A DNA stretch of 64,000 bases from positions 282,251,341-282,315,340 of the forward strand of contig CM060990.1 in NCBI GenBank assembly GCA_030765065.1, given 5' to 3'. The notes below the pieces were generated by a model that was given only the letters and a program-made list of their open reading frames with translations, had not been told where the DNA came from and did no database searches. The DNA comes from Deroplatys truncata. Taxonomy: Eukaryota; Arthropoda; Insecta; Mantodea; Mantidae. The translations under genes were made by a program, and so were the position numbers. Positions 47,401-58,858 of the stretch are shown one piece after another (the stretch's first letter is position 1; each line of letters opens with the position of its first letter).

Positions 47401-47836
47401 TATTGTTGACCATAACAACATACTCTATATAGCTGGTGCCGCTTTGAATGCAGTGTTAAAAAAAGGGGTGTGTAACATATGTGCTGCTTTTTTGAAAAGT
47501 AATGGAGAAGGTATTCCAAAGGAACTTACTGAATTCTCAGATTTTTGAGGTTTAGAGTACATTTCTAAGGCTGCATATGGTATTGTAACAACTACAGAGC
47601 AGCTCATTCAGAAACATAAGAAGGAGTTACTGTCATCAGCAATGAGTATGCAAAGTATAATCAATGATGTTTGTAGCTTGCATAGAGAAGTGCCACCTTG
47701 CTGTGATGTGCTAGAGAAGTTGCTCACACATACCAAAGTGTGTTGTTTAGGACTGTGCAATTTTTTGGAAACAAAAAGAAAATTGCCATCAACATATGGT
47801 AACAGAACACAGAATAAGAAACAAAGAAAACCTTAG
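44405..47836 (+). pseudogene. P-superfamily (THAP9-like) transposase, nearly intact
   Basis: Exon 1 (from ATG 44405 to ~44556) begins a THAP finger, MVGCAAPNCTNN (Cys-X4-Cys), then YRFPAANERRKKWFV. Exon 2 is 44919-45061 (acceptor TTTTCACAG, donor GTAAGT) with FQENQFEQNR. Exon 3 starts at 45729 in phase 0: a coiled-coil stretch, then the RNase-H-like core with LMIDEMEIS, then SDMGGMNKRLWCALGI and LADVPHLVKN, and the C-terminal GSRFTQDALKNIFAQVG. Breaks: the THAP CxxH ligands at the exon 1/2 junction are lost, a frameshift lies near 46755, and an in-frame TGA is at 47546-47548; coding then continues in the same frame to 47836. In P transposases the last catalytic acid is expected where this copy has Lys (DALKNIF), so the core would be dead even if the frame were open. 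Element ends were not found. Confidence 0.88.
44721..44792 (+). mobile_element. tRNA-like SINE head in transposase intron
   Basis: TAGCACAGTTGG (44729) fits a Pol III A box, and GATTGAAACTC (44774) a degraded B box 45 bp later. It lies in intron 1 of the P-type gene. Either a SINE fragment or a tRNA pseudogene. Confidence 0.35.
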
Positions 47837-48619
47837 TATTTTGTTATATGCAATTTTGGTTATATAGTAATATCGTATGAAGCATTTAAGAGTTCTTGCT
47901 TTTCAAAAAATTTAAAATTAGATTTTGTCAAGAACTTGATGCTCATTTGCTTCAAATGTACATCCCATGTTCATCAGTGACAAATCATTATTGCAAAAAT
48001 GGTGTTTAAATTTGATGTACTTGGATTTTTAATTTAATTTCAGGTTTTAGATGTTTCATTAACATCAATTTAAGGCAAAATCTGTTGCAAACAAATATAT
48101 ACATAATCACTAGTTCATTAATTATGAACATCCATATTTAATTGATAGGAGTGTATTTTTCTTATAAGTCAAATGTCTTAAAATATATACCTACAACAAA
48201 CCTATACTTAATGTTCTATACATGTCTGTGTGTATCAGAAACATTTAATTTATTTTGGTTTTTTACATAATGTATAGTTTGCGCGTGATTAGGCAAATCT
48301 TGCGATGATCTTTAACACGTGGTAAGTCAAAACAGCAGGGATTACATCAATACAATTTTTTATTAAGAAGATTTAAAAATTATTCTTCTCTGGATGCTTT
48401 ATTCAACTCTTATATAGATATTTTCCATAATGTGTGCATTGTTTTATTATGAGGAGTCGGTCCCAGAAGTTCTTCATACTGCAGAAATACCTATAGTTTT
48501 ATTAAAGGATCATGATTCACATCAATATTGTGAGCCAATTTGTTTACAAATGTTGTTATTCACGCACCTATCTTTGTGTTAGCATCTATAACCTTCATGT
48601 TATTATTTTCTGTACCATG
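47837..48619. other. Non-coding stretch
   Basis: 3' flank of the P-type transposase. Its terminal repeat is expected here or nearby but could not be recognised. Confidence 0.4.
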
Positions 48620-49310
48620 TATAGTAGATAAATAGGGGAAATATTGCATTCCACCCAAAAATCTGATGTCAAGATTTCACTGGACATATGTTTTTTAGGA
48701 AAAGGTTCCGTGCGCGTGTATGTGTGTCTGTGAACAGCATAACTCAAAAACTAAAAGTTGATAAATACCAAACTTGATATTTAGGTTCAGCACCTTCCAA
48801 AGATGCGGCACGAAGATTTTTAAGAAAAAGCTCACCCAACACTTTCCTTCACATGGAATATGTTTCAAAATTTTTTATTTTTTAAAAATGGCTATAACGA
48901 TTTTGATTAAAATGCCATATTTTAATGACAAATAAAATCTATATCATGAATTTTTTGGGAATAGCCTGTGAAGTACTCTTCATTATGAAGGAATTTTGTA
49001 TAATCTTGTGTAACTGGTAAATATTAAGTGATAGATGAAAATGCACTACACAAAAAGTACAGGTCTCTTTAAAACACACAATTTATTACAAATAACCTTT
49101 TGTGGCATCAGCTATTCCGAGTTATTCGTCATTAGTTGTTCTAATTGTTCAATACTTAGCCATTCTTTTAAGTCCTGTCCATTTTCAGTTGTTTCTAGCA
49201 ATGTCATGGAAAGAATGTGGAATTTTAAGGCCAGTGTATAGCGTCCAGTTCTCAAACGTTTGACTATTGCTATTCCCTTTGTATCTTTAACGAAATGTAT
49301 CATGTAGCTA
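48620..49310 (-). repeat. R1 copy, inverted, full-length-like
   Basis: Reverse orientation: GCATTCCACCCAAAAATCTG, GTGTGTCTGTGAACAGCATA, AAATACCAAACTTGATATTT, and on to TGTCATGGAAAGAATGTGGA. Antisense to the copies at 8640 and in the P-like elements. Confidence 0.7.
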
Positions 49311-50090
49311 TTTCAGGATAGGTTTACCTTAATTAAAATGAAGTACATAGGAAAATAAGCTTCAGAAGAATAATTTGTATACCCACTAATAAGTGATGGA
49401 AAAGTCATATGAATGTAACATATCAGATTTTGTTTTACAGATACACACCCTTATGAAACTAGAAACTGCAATGAACTTGCTGTTCCAAAATCTAGATCAC
49501 AAAGAAATATGGATAGCCATGTATATGTGATAATTAAGTTTTATAATAAATTATATGATAATACAAGGATGTTATATATTAACAGTGCTTTCAAGAATAA
49601 ATTGAAAATTTGGTTGTTAGGAATCCTTATTTGATACAAAAATACTTAGATATACTTTTTGCATTTATTGTAACCCTAAGAAATTGACGTGGGCATCAAT
49701 TAATGTCAGATTAACACAGCTATTACTCCTAATCTATGATAGATAGATCTGGACATGCAGTGTAAGAAATGCGTTAATTTTAACTATCTTACGGAATCTG
49801 TAATCGGATTTGAAATAATTCCTATAGTTTTCGACTTACGTCAAATTAACCAAAACAAGGACATTAGGTACGTATCGGCACCGTGGTTGCAGTGCTATCT
49901 TTTTGACTTTACAGTTTCTGTTTTGTACAACCTTAGAAAAAGTAATTCTTATCATTCTTTTGTATATTAAAGATACTTTTTATAAGTGAAATGAAAAGTG
50001 TATGTCTCGCTATCTTAAACGTGCATACACTCATCTTTTCCTGGGCGAGAATCTCTCCTATTTAAACTGGCGCCTTGACTATGGGAATCA
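49311..50090. other. Non-coding stretch
   Basis: No supported gene. Confidence 0.4.
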
Positions 50091-50091
50091 A

Positions 50092-50230
50092 AATGGCGGT
50101 CTGGTCTGCTTGTATCATACAGCGCTCTAGTCGGCATCATCCCGTCACAACAGGGTGCGTAGATAACACATCATTCTTTCATGTGACTAATTCTCGAGGT
50201 GTGGAATAAATAACTTGAAAAAAATGTGAT
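50092..50230 (+). repeat. Coding-like start plus shared block
   Basis: MAVWSACIIQ (from 50092) repeats the fragment at 44330. The following CACAA.AGGGTG.GTAGATAA.A and GTGGAATAAATA also occur at 51115-51185 and 54910-54980. Confidence 0.5.
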
Positions 50231-50349
50231 GCTCCTTTACATTTTTATCACATATTAGTATTACTAAGAGGAACTCATGTTATTAACGTCCAAATCGTTG
50301 GTCACATAATTTAGCAATTAAGCTAATTTGCTTAAACAACTATACTTGG

Positions 50350-50735
50350 TTAGGAATCATATTGTTCAAGCTAAGTACAAGGAACAGAAAGGTTTCAGGT
50401 ATTAAAATTTTCCAATAGGGTGGTATTCTGTAGCTGTGGATTAGTTTTGAAATATATTTACAAATATTATTCGCCTTAATTATTATAAAACTGTAGTATT
50501 CATTAACCAAATGTCCTACTTACTGTATTTTTTATAGCAGCAGTGCTCTTATTGCACAGCTTCATGCTGAATTATTATTAAAATGTGTGTACCAAATTTC
50601 ACAGTTCCAAGTAAATAGGTTTGGCAGAGAAAGGGTTCCCAGCTACGAAAAATGTGATATCCGGAAAAACGCATTTTAAGTTAAAATAAAATTTAGCTTA
50701 AAAGCGAGTATAGTAATATGTTCACAATAATTTCT
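50350..50735 (+). repeat. ~350-bp unit U, copy 1
   Basis: Unit landmarks: TCAAGCTAAGTACAAGG.ACAGAAAGG, GGTGGTATTCTG..GCTGTGGATTAG, ACCAAATTTCACAGTT, CCCAGCTACGAAAAATGTGATATCC, GCATTTTAAGTTAAAATAAA. Confidence 0.8.
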
Positions 50736-50747
50736 CTGTGTTTTAGC

Positions 50748-51027
50748 GTGTGAAAAGCCTTACGGCCCGTGCATATTCCTTTGCTGAGAAGCTGTTGGAC
50801 ATATATCCTAGAGTTAAAAAACCTGACGGGCTCTGGTGATGCTAAATTTTATTGTTGTAATGTTCAAGGTACTGATGCTCGTTTTTTTCTTTCTTCTTTT
50901 TTTTTCTTTCTTTCAGTTCACTGAAGTTAAACCTCCCGGTCTTGTTTTTGATCTGGCGTTGAGATTTATTGAGCAGATGTTACTAAGTTTTGAGTATATC
51001 TGCGTTGTTTTGTATGTTGGCGTCTGA
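50748..51027 (+). pseudogene. Two-exon gene fragment, copy 1
   Basis: A segment after an acceptor-like GTGTTTTAG reads TARAYSFAEKLLDIYPRV. An intron-like stretch follows (GTGATG ... TTTCTTTCTTTCAG), then TTCACTGAAG with the frame FTEVKPPGLVFDLALRFIEQ. The same arrangement recurs at 52345-52610. A one-base deletion near 50820 breaks the frame relative to the second copy. Splice-like borders and repetition suggest a duplicated exon pair from an unrecognised gene. Confidence 0.35.
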
Positions 51028-51234
51028 TAGTTTCCCGTAGGCGCTGTGACCTGGAAATGGTGTGTGAGCCCTGTTTCTACTAAACAGTTATAAAAATGCG
51101 TTGTCACCATTTCACGTCACAATAGGGTGTGTAGATAAAACATTCTTTGATTGCGTAATTCTCATTGTGTGGAATAAATAACTGTTGAGAAAAATGTTGG
51201 CATTACGTTCTGTGCGACCCTCATATGATATTGC

Positions 51235-51555
51235 AGTTTAAGGGATCTAGTACATTTTTGAGATGTTTTCTGATAACGGATAAAAGTATTATTCGTCATA
51301 CATTATTATTAAAACTGCAGTATTTATAAACCAAATGTAAGATTTACTGTATTTTTATAGTAACAATGTTGCTCACGCACAGCTTTATGCAATATTTATT
51401 TATGTGTTTACCAAATTTCAAAGTTTTAAGTCAATATGTTTGGGAGAAAAATGATTCCCTGCTACGAAAAAGGTGATATCCACAAAAATACATTTTAAGC
51501 TAAAACAAAATTTAGCTTATAAAGTAAGTATAGTAATATGTTTACAAAATTTACA
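51235..51555 (+). repeat. ~350-bp unit U, copy 2
   Basis: Same landmarks in the same order as copy 1. The 5' part is shortened. Confidence 0.75.
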
Positions 51556-51910
51556 AAACAGGTCTCGCACTGAGTGCTCCTACATATTATTCAAGCTAAG
51601 TAGGTACATGGTATCAGATATCTTTAACAATAAAGGCTATAAAACTATTATTCTTCATACACTATAATTAAAACTGTTGTATTTATAAACCAAATATCAT
51701 ATTTACGTATGTTTATAGTAGCAATATTGTTAATGCACAGCTAGATTCAGAATTGTTATTTAAATGTGCGTACCAAATTTCACACTTTCAAGTCATAGAT
51801 TTGGGAGAATAATGATTTCCTGCTACGAAACACGTGATATCCACAAAAACGCATTTTAAGTTAAAATAAAATTTAGCTTAAAAGTGAGTATAGATACTAA
51901 TATGTTTACA
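51556..51910 (+). repeat. ~350-bp unit U, copy 3
   Basis: Directly follows copy 2 head to tail; TCGCACTGAGTGCTCCTACA marks the junction. Confidence 0.75.
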
Positions 51911-52335
51911 AAAGTTACAAAACAGGTCTCCCACTGGGTGCTTCTGCATATTATTCAAGCTCAGTACAAGGTACAGAAAGGCATCAGGTATTGAAATGTT
52001 CCAATAGGATGGTATTCTGACGCTGTCGATTGGTTTTGAGTTATCTTTAACAATACAGGCTAAATAATACAGGTGTTCTTCATACACTATGATTATAGCT
52101 GTGGTATTTATAAACCATATTTCGTATTTCCTGTATTTTTATAGTAACAATGCCGTTAATGCACAGTTTCAGTCAGATTTATTATTAAAATATATGCACA
52201 AAATTGCACAGTTCTAAGCCAGCAGGTTTGGCAGAAAAGTGACTCCCAGCTACAAAAAAATATGATATCCAGAAAACTCATTTTAAATTAAAATAAAGCT
52301 TACCTGAGTATACTAATATGTTTACAAAATGCTTC
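51911..52335 (+). repeat. ~350-bp unit U, copy 4
   Basis: Directly follows copy 3; its junction TCCCACTGGGTGCTTCTGCA resembles the one before. It ends at the second gene fragment. Confidence 0.75.
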
Positions 52336-52344
52336 TGTGTTTTA

Positions 52345-52610
52345 CGGTGTGAAAAGCCTTACGGCCTGAATATATTGGTTTGTTGCGAAGCTATTGGAGG
52401 TTTATCCTAGAGTTAAACAACCTGACGGCCTCTGGTAATGTTATATTTTATTGTTGTAGTGTTCAGGGTACTGATGCTCTGGTGTTTCTTTCAGTTCACT
52501 GAAGTTAAGCCTCACGGTCCTGTTTGTGATCTAGTGTTGAGATATTTTGAGCAGATGTTATTGAGTTTTGAGTATACATATTTGCTGTTGTTTTGTATGT
52601 GAGTATATAT
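52345..52610 (+). pseudogene. Two-exon gene fragment, copy 2
   Basis: Repeats the exon-like pair at 50748-51027. It has GTGAAAAGCCTTACGGCCTG with a stop, then PRVKQPDGLW, an intron-like gap ending TTTCTTTCAG, and FTEVKPHGPV. It also lacks coding continuity. Confidence 0.35.
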
Positions 52611-52639
52611 ACGTTGGCGTCTCTGATAGTTTCCCGTCT

Positions 52640-53735
52640 GTGACCTGGGAAGGGTGTGTGAGCCTTGTTTTACTAGCTTTGTTTTATGTGAAGTATTACA
52701 TAAAGATATGCTATGTTCAGCTGACGCGCAAGTATGCTTTATTGTTAATGGGAGTCAACTTATAGCTTTGTAATAAGTTGGGATCTTATATATCGTTATT
52801 AAATGATGTCCTGCCAATTAACTTAACGCTCTCTATTCTAGCTCCATTTCTTTTTGTTTGGTATAATTTGATTGCACAGCTATACACTATAATTTTATAC
52901 TACCTAAGCTGAAAACGCCTAGCTCATATATAGTTATGCAGCTTATGACTCAGTAACCATTTCTGTGCCATACTTGTCTTAGGTTAACCTGGAATCTTGG
53001 TCGACTTTTGCCTTTTGTTTTTCTCTTGAAAATCTGTATTACCGTTTCATATTTCTCTCACTCTCTCGCGCTTTTACAATGTTATTGTTTCTTTGTTTTG
53101 ATTGTCGTCCTGGTCTCTATACAGCTCTAGGCCCCCAAATGTTCCAATTGTTTTAACCAGTCAACCTAGTGTTTCATTACTCCCTTTATGTTATATATTG
53201 TATTAATTCTGTCTTTGTTGGGCCAACACCCCATCGTTAATGGTCGAACCCCTACCTTGGACATCACCACCGCCCATCTTTTGATTCCCATATTCCTTTA
53301 TATCTGCTACCTTTTACTAATCCGTCTTTTTATTTTTCCCGAATTATCCCTGGGAGGTGCCATCTGCCGACTTCCTCCCTATGTCGCAAAGGCACTTGCT
53401 GAAGCTGGATCCGCCCACTTCAGGTGCCATCATGGTGAGCTCTTATTGAGGGCATACCCAGAATGCCGCTTCGACTCTGTTTTCGTCTTCATGTCATGCG
53501 CTGAGAGGACATTTCCCTCATGGACATTGTTGGGTACGATGGCACGTGTGCACCCAGTAGCCGTCGTCGACGGAGTATGGTCCACTCTGTGTTAAGATTA
53601 GGCCCTACCATGTGGTCAAATATTTATCAGGTTTACCTCCTCTACGGCTTCCTGCCTGCAAAGACGCTTCAGTGATTGCGCCCAATCTTTTTGCTCACCT
53701 GTTACGAATGAAATGTACCTCAGATACTTTACTTA
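52640..53735. other. Non-coding stretch
   Basis: A plus frame at 53188-53595 is open for 135 codons but is hydrophobic with no motif; not accepted as a gene. Nothing else supported. Confidence 0.35.
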
Positions 53736-53737
53736 CG

Positions 53738-53738
<1 letters not shown>

Positions 53739-53806
<68 letters not shown>
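53739..53806. repeat. (TA)n microsatellite
   Basis: About 34 TA units. Confidence 0.95.
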
Positions 53807-53809
<3 letters not shown>

Positions 53810-53829
53810 CTTCCACAACTGACTTATGC

Positions 53830-54900
53830 TATTACTCTTGAGAAGGCCATCGATGGACGATGACTGCGGCAGAAGCAACAAACTTAGTCTCACCCCTTCT
53901 CATGCAGGGTGTTACCAGTGCGTTTAGGTATGCTCTGCAGGACATGTGCTGCTGTTACAGCGACTAGACTGTTCTCACTTTGTTCATTGCGGGTACGACT
54001 GTGCTCACTTGTGCTCTTCCATTTCTTTCTCCTTTTCCTTTCCTCTGCGTGTCAGCTATTTTTGTCCCTCTCCCGTCACCGTTCTTGCCCTATTCGCAGA
54101 TATTCGTCGTGCACAGCCCATCAAATCGAATTTCAATATAATTAATTCTTTTTTCTCTTCCCAGGTTACGTTATCTTACTTTTGTATTACTTTTTTCTCT
54201 TAACAGGATTTATCACAGCTGTGGGCAGCTAGGTTTACCTGGCGCCGTCGAGGTTGTGACGGTTGTTTTATTTTAAAAGAAACTGATAAATATGGTTTTT
54301 AAGGTTTGAGATATTACAGAAAATTTTGTTGAAGTAACTCCAGGAAATTGACTTTACATTTCTTGTGAGTCGTTTCCCGGATTTTGAAGTAAGCAGAGGT
54401 TTGGTGACACGATGTTAAAGGGAAATATCACTTCATGTCTGACACTCGGGCGAGTTAGGTACTTTTTGCTGACATACGCTTACGTCAGCTACTAGCTAGG
54501 CGATGAGCATTTTTGTCGTATGTTTAAACTTAGGACGTTTTACGGTGCTCTCTCGACCAACCGCGTTCCTAGCCGGATTCTCTGCTGGTCAGTTCTTTAA
54601 ATTTATTTAGTGTTAATTTTGCAAACTTGATGTAGGCGCTAGGCACGACGAAGATGAACCGCCGGACTTCCACGGTCACTCAGGTAAACCCACATGCAGT
54701 TTTATTTTTCTCCTTTCAATGCAGTTTAGCTTGTATTAGAGGGATAAACATTAGAAATACTGGGAACATAAATTACTTGTGTGATAATGGTACCCTTTCA
54801 CCATACTTCCAGCTACCGCAACCTGTAATCCTCTCATGTCATCCTGTGCTACGTCCCCATCCCTTACGCGACGTCTGGTGAAGGCGCTGTTGGCGTTGTC
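53830..54900 (-). repeat. Duplicated block D, copy 2
   Basis: Second copy of the block at 43290-44335, in the same orientation. After 54900 it continues into the AGGGTGTGTAGATAAAAC block and unit U, unlike copy 1. Confidence 0.75.
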
Positions 54901-55194
54901 GCCATCATCACCTCACAATAGGGTGTGTAGATAAAACAGCATTCTTTGATGTATGTAATTCCCATAGTGTGGAATAAATACTTATTGAAAAAATGTGGGG
55001 CATTACTTCCTGGGCGACCCTCGTACGATATTGCAGTTTCAGGGATCCAGTACTGAAAATATTAATTTTCACAATGCTGTGCTGATCTTTTTCATTTTTA
55101 TCACGTATTTATATCATTAAAAGGAATTATTTATGTTATTACTTTCCAAATCATTGATAAAATAATTTAATAAAAATAATTTCTCTAACAAACC

Positions 55195-55560
55195 ATTCTT
55201 GCTTAGGAATCATATTATTCAAGCTATGTACAAAGCACAGATAGATTTCAGGTATTAAAATGCTCCAATAGGATGGTGTTCTGAAGTTGTGGATTAGTTT
55301 TGAGATTCTTTACTGATAAAGGTTTTAAAAAATTCTTAATATACAATTAAAATTGTAGTATTTATAAACCAAATGTCATATTTACTGTATTCTTATAGTA
55401 ACAATGCTGTTAATGCCGAACTTCATGCAGAATTATTACTTAAATGGGTGTACCAAATTTACCAGTTTTAAGTCAATAGGTTTGGTAGAAAAATGATTCC
55501 CAGCTACGAAAAATTTGATATATAAGCGTTTTAAGTTAAGCCAAAAGGTCTCACACTGGG
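55195..55560 (+). repeat. ~350-bp unit U, copy 5
   Basis: Same landmarks as copies 1-4 (TTCAAGCTATGTACAAAGCA ... CCCAGCTACGAAAAATTTGA). Confidence 0.75.
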
Positions 55561-55960
55561 TGCTTCTAGATATTACTCAAGCTAAGTACAATGTACACAA
55601 AGGTTTCGGGTATTAAAATGCAATAGGATGGTATATTGACGCTGTGGATTAATTTTGAGATATCCTTACGCATAAAGGTTAAAAAACATTATTCTTCATA
55701 CACTAACATTAAAACTGTAATATTTTAAACCAAATGTCATACTTGCTGTATTTTTGTAACAACAATGTTGTTAATGCACAGCCTCATGCAACAGTTTTAT
55801 TTAAATGAGGGTACCAAATTTCACAGTTCTAAGTGAAGAGGTTTCGGAGAAAAATGAATCCGTGCTACGAAAAATGTGTTATCCAGAAAAACGCACTTTA
55901 GGTTAAAGTAAAATTTAGATAAACTGAGTATAGCAATATGTTTACAAAACAGCACTGGGT
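55561..55960 (+). repeat. ~350-bp unit U, copy 6
   Basis: Head to tail with copy 5. It ends in CAGCACTGGGTGCTTCTA, the same junction motif. Confidence 0.75.
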
Positions 55961-56631
55961 GCTTCTATCTGCCCCGTCACCATCCAGGCATGCCGTAACA
56001 CAGATTATTTAACCTGGGTTCCTCCCCGTCCAAATCCAAAGGCGAGATAGAGCACCCAGCGGGCCTATCCACACCCCACTGACACCATGCTTCCAGCCGT
56101 GAAATAGAGGCTTTGTGATGGCACAGTGAGGTTCAGCTTGAACAGACGGCTCCAAATGTTTACCGTTCCACCTGAAGGGGTAAGCGGGGTGTCCTATTGA
56201 GAGGTTATGCCAGGTGCCTTAGCTCATACCTGTTCTACGAAGTTAGAGTGCTAAAGAAAATGTTATCCCAACACATTTCCCTTAGACTTGGCTGTAGGAA
56301 AGTAATAAATGTGAAAAGAAAGCAGAAATAACATTACATCACAGCGACATAAGCAGTATACATACTAATTTTTAGGAATTAGAGGCATCATATTATTGTA
56401 TAATAAGCAAGTGTTAAAACAAAATGGTTTGGTTTTCAATATTCACTACTTTCTCTACCCATTATCAACTAACCTGTTCTTTATTTCCATAACGTCCTTA
56501 TAAAGTATGGTTTTCCCGTGCACTTTACCTTAATCTGACAACAATTTAGGCCAGGAATTACTTCAAGTTACAGTCTAAGTTACACTTTTCCCTATTTGGT
56601 TTTACTGCCTCTACTATTTACTTATAATACG
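55961..56631. other. Non-coding stretch, GC-richer start
   Basis: 55975-56260 is more GC-rich than its surroundings (CCGTCACCATCCAGGCATGC and similar) but has no recognised gene. The rest is AT-rich. Confidence 0.35.
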
Positions 56632-57255
56632 TAGGGGAAGTATTGTATTCCAACCAAACATTTAGTAACGAGATTCACTGGAAATACATATTTTGAGTCT
56701 CCCTGAACCCAAAGAAAGCATTTTTAATTTCTCTACTACGTAGTTACACGAGGTAGAGAAAGTATTGTATTCCACCCAAAAATTCAATGATGTTCACCGG
56801 AAATACTCGTTTTGAGACTCCCTGAATCCAAAGAAAGCATTTTCACTATCTCTACTACGTAGCTACAGTAAGTAGAGCAAGTATTGTATTCCACCCAAAA
56901 ACTGAATAATGAGATTAATACTCGGAACGCAAATACACGTTTTCAGACTCCCTGAAACCATACAAGGCGCTTTTACTTTCTCTACTACATAGTTACAGTA
57001 AGTAGAGCAAGTATTGTGTTCCACCCAAAATTGAATAACGAGATTCACCGGATATACACGTTCTGAGAACCCCTGAATCCAAAGAAAGCATTTTTAATTT
57101 CTCTACTACGCGTTACTGTAAGTAAACCAAGTATTGTATTCCATCAAAAAATTGAATTACGAGATTCAACGGAAATACACGTTTTGAGACTCCCTGAATC
57201 CAAAGAAAGCATTTTAGTTAATCTACTACGTAGTTACAATAAGTAGAGAAAGTAT
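56632..57255 (-). repeat. Tandem ~120-bp array derived from R1 end
   Basis: Five full units and a partial one begin near 56632, 56751, 56870, 56995, 57114 and 57235. Each has GTAGAG.AAGTATTGTATTCCA, then a CGAGATTCAC-like stretch, then GAAATACACGTTTTGAGACT and CCTGAATCCAAAGAAAGCA. The same text forms one end of R1 (for example 21560-21660 in reverse). The array ends where the Polinton begins. Confidence 0.85.
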
Positions 57256-57309
57256 GTTCTACCAGTAGTCTAAACATGAGAGTCCTGGCTCAATAACACC
57301 CGTAATGAC

Positions 57310-57512
57310 CGTCGCTAATCACACGTATAATGGATATATGTGGTAATACATATGCAACCGCTAATGACCGCCGCTAATGACACGTCTAATGGATATGCGT
57401 GGTAATACATATGTAAGCGCTACTGACCGGCGCTAATGACACGTCTAATGGATATGTGTGGTAATACATATGTAAACCGCTAATGACCGCCGCTAATGGC
57501 ACGTCTATTGGA
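57310..57512. repeat. ~58-bp tandem repeats near Polinton end
   Basis: About three and a half units sharing CGCTAATGACACGTCTAATG and GTGGTAATACATATG. Confidence 0.88.
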
Positions 57513-57719
57513 CACACGCGCGATCTGCTACAGAGTGTTTATCATAAAAAGAGGTGTGGGGTAACCGTGTACGAGCATCAATGTGATAAACCCGATAAGG
57601 GCGATAAAAAAGAATGATTGAACCGAGTGTCGAACTCTGACTAACATCATCATTGCGGGTAGGCGCGATATGAGCGATATTCCCAGTAAAAGAGCCCCTT
57701 GAAAAAAAGGGCTAAGAAC

Positions 57720-58110
57720 CATGGTATCGAAACTAGGAGTGATATGCGCGTTATTCGCAGTAACGAACCCTGGTATTGAACCTAGGAGTGATATGTGCGT
57801 TATTCGCAGTAACGAACCTAGGATGTGCGTTATTCGCAGTAACGAGCCCCTTGGTATAAAGCATATGAGTAACGAGCCCTGGTATCGAACCTAGATGTGA
57901 TAAGTGCGATATTCGCAGTAACGAACCTCTTGGTATAAAGCATATGAGTAACGAACCCTGGTATCGAACCTAGATGTGATATGTGCGATATTCGTAGTAA
58001 CGAACCTCTTGGTATAAAGCATATAAGTAACGAACACTGGTATTGAACCCAGGATGAGCGATATTTGCAGTAACAAACACCTTGGTATAAAGCATATGAG
58101 TAATATGAAT
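57720..58110. repeat. Second tandem array near Polinton end
   Basis: Imperfect units share TGGTATCGAACCTAG, GATATGTGCG.TATTCGCAG, TAACGAACC and CTTGGTATAAAGCATATGAG, with mixed unit lengths. Reading frames across it are artefacts of the repeat. Confidence 0.85.
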
Positions 58111-58410
58111 GATATTCCAGTTGCATTAAAGAAAACCCTCAACGCTTGTATGAATGATTCCAAACGAAAATGAAAGAGCATTCGAGGTGGCTACATATCA
58201 CTCGAACCGAGGACTGGTGTTAATCATGCAAGTCTGACTAAGAAAGTGTATGCAATAGCGATTAGCGCTCTATTCATGGAAAAAAAAACCGTCAGACGTT
58301 CGCTCTGGTAATGTACTGAACAAACAATCTCACTTAGCGAAGTGACATTTCGAATATCGCTGAATGAACACTGGTCAAACAATAAATGCACGAGAGGAGT
58401 GTGATTGGTA

Positions 58411-58420
58411 CTTATATATA
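58411..58420 (+). promoter_or_regulatory. Possible TATA box
   Basis: CTTATATATAGCC, about 60 bp upstream of a short plus-strand frame. No other support. Confidence 0.3.
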
Positions 58421-58475
58421 GCCTGAACTAAGCTAACTTGCACTAGTGAAGTGTCAGGCAGACTTGAAATGAACC

Positions 58476-58574
58476 ATGAACACGCAGGTCGGTTTCTTGC
58501 GAGACGGTGAAAATATTGAATGTGCACCGTCTTTTTATACTCATACACCGCTCATCCAGCGTCACGATGGGTAG
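58476..58574 (+). CDS. Short ORF near Polinton end, 32 aa
   Basis: ATG-initiated frame MNTQVGFLRDGENIEC... ending TAG, placed 56 bp after a TATA-like box. Too short to assign. It could be the start of a truncated early gene or chance. Confidence 0.2.
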   Translation: MNTQVGFLRDGENIECAPSFYTHTPLIQRHDG

Positions 58575-58858
58575 GTAGGGGTGGCTGCATTTACATGTTT
58601 TTGTGACGTCTGTTTATGTTTCCCTCGGGAGTGTACAGTGTATTCACATTGCACGCCGGTGACCTACATTCGTAAAAATTACACTCTCTCTCGTTATATT
58701 TGTTATTGTTATTACATCTAAGCAATTTCAGTCAGGAGCATCTAGCTTTTCAGGGAGTAGGAGGGGTAGAAGGAAAATGCTTGAAATGTATAATAAGCAT
58801 AATAAAAGAGTGTTGTAGTACATGAATTCGATTTATTATTTCAAAAAATATTATCCTA

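Noticed and set aside
48620..49310. Possible coding in R1 (short frames on both strands)
   Set aside because: No frame is shared between R1 copies.
53188..53595. 135-aa hydrophobic plus ORF
   Set aside because: No domain, no homologous frame in related repeats, pyrimidine-rich composition explains the open frame.
57310..58110. CRISPR-like look of the regularly spaced repeats
   Set aside because: Units run directly into each other without unique spacers, no cas genes, and a eukaryotic context; they are ordinary tandem repeats.
57830..58181. Minus ORFs with repeated YALYQ text
   Set aside because: Produced by the tandem array at 57720-58110, not by a gene.
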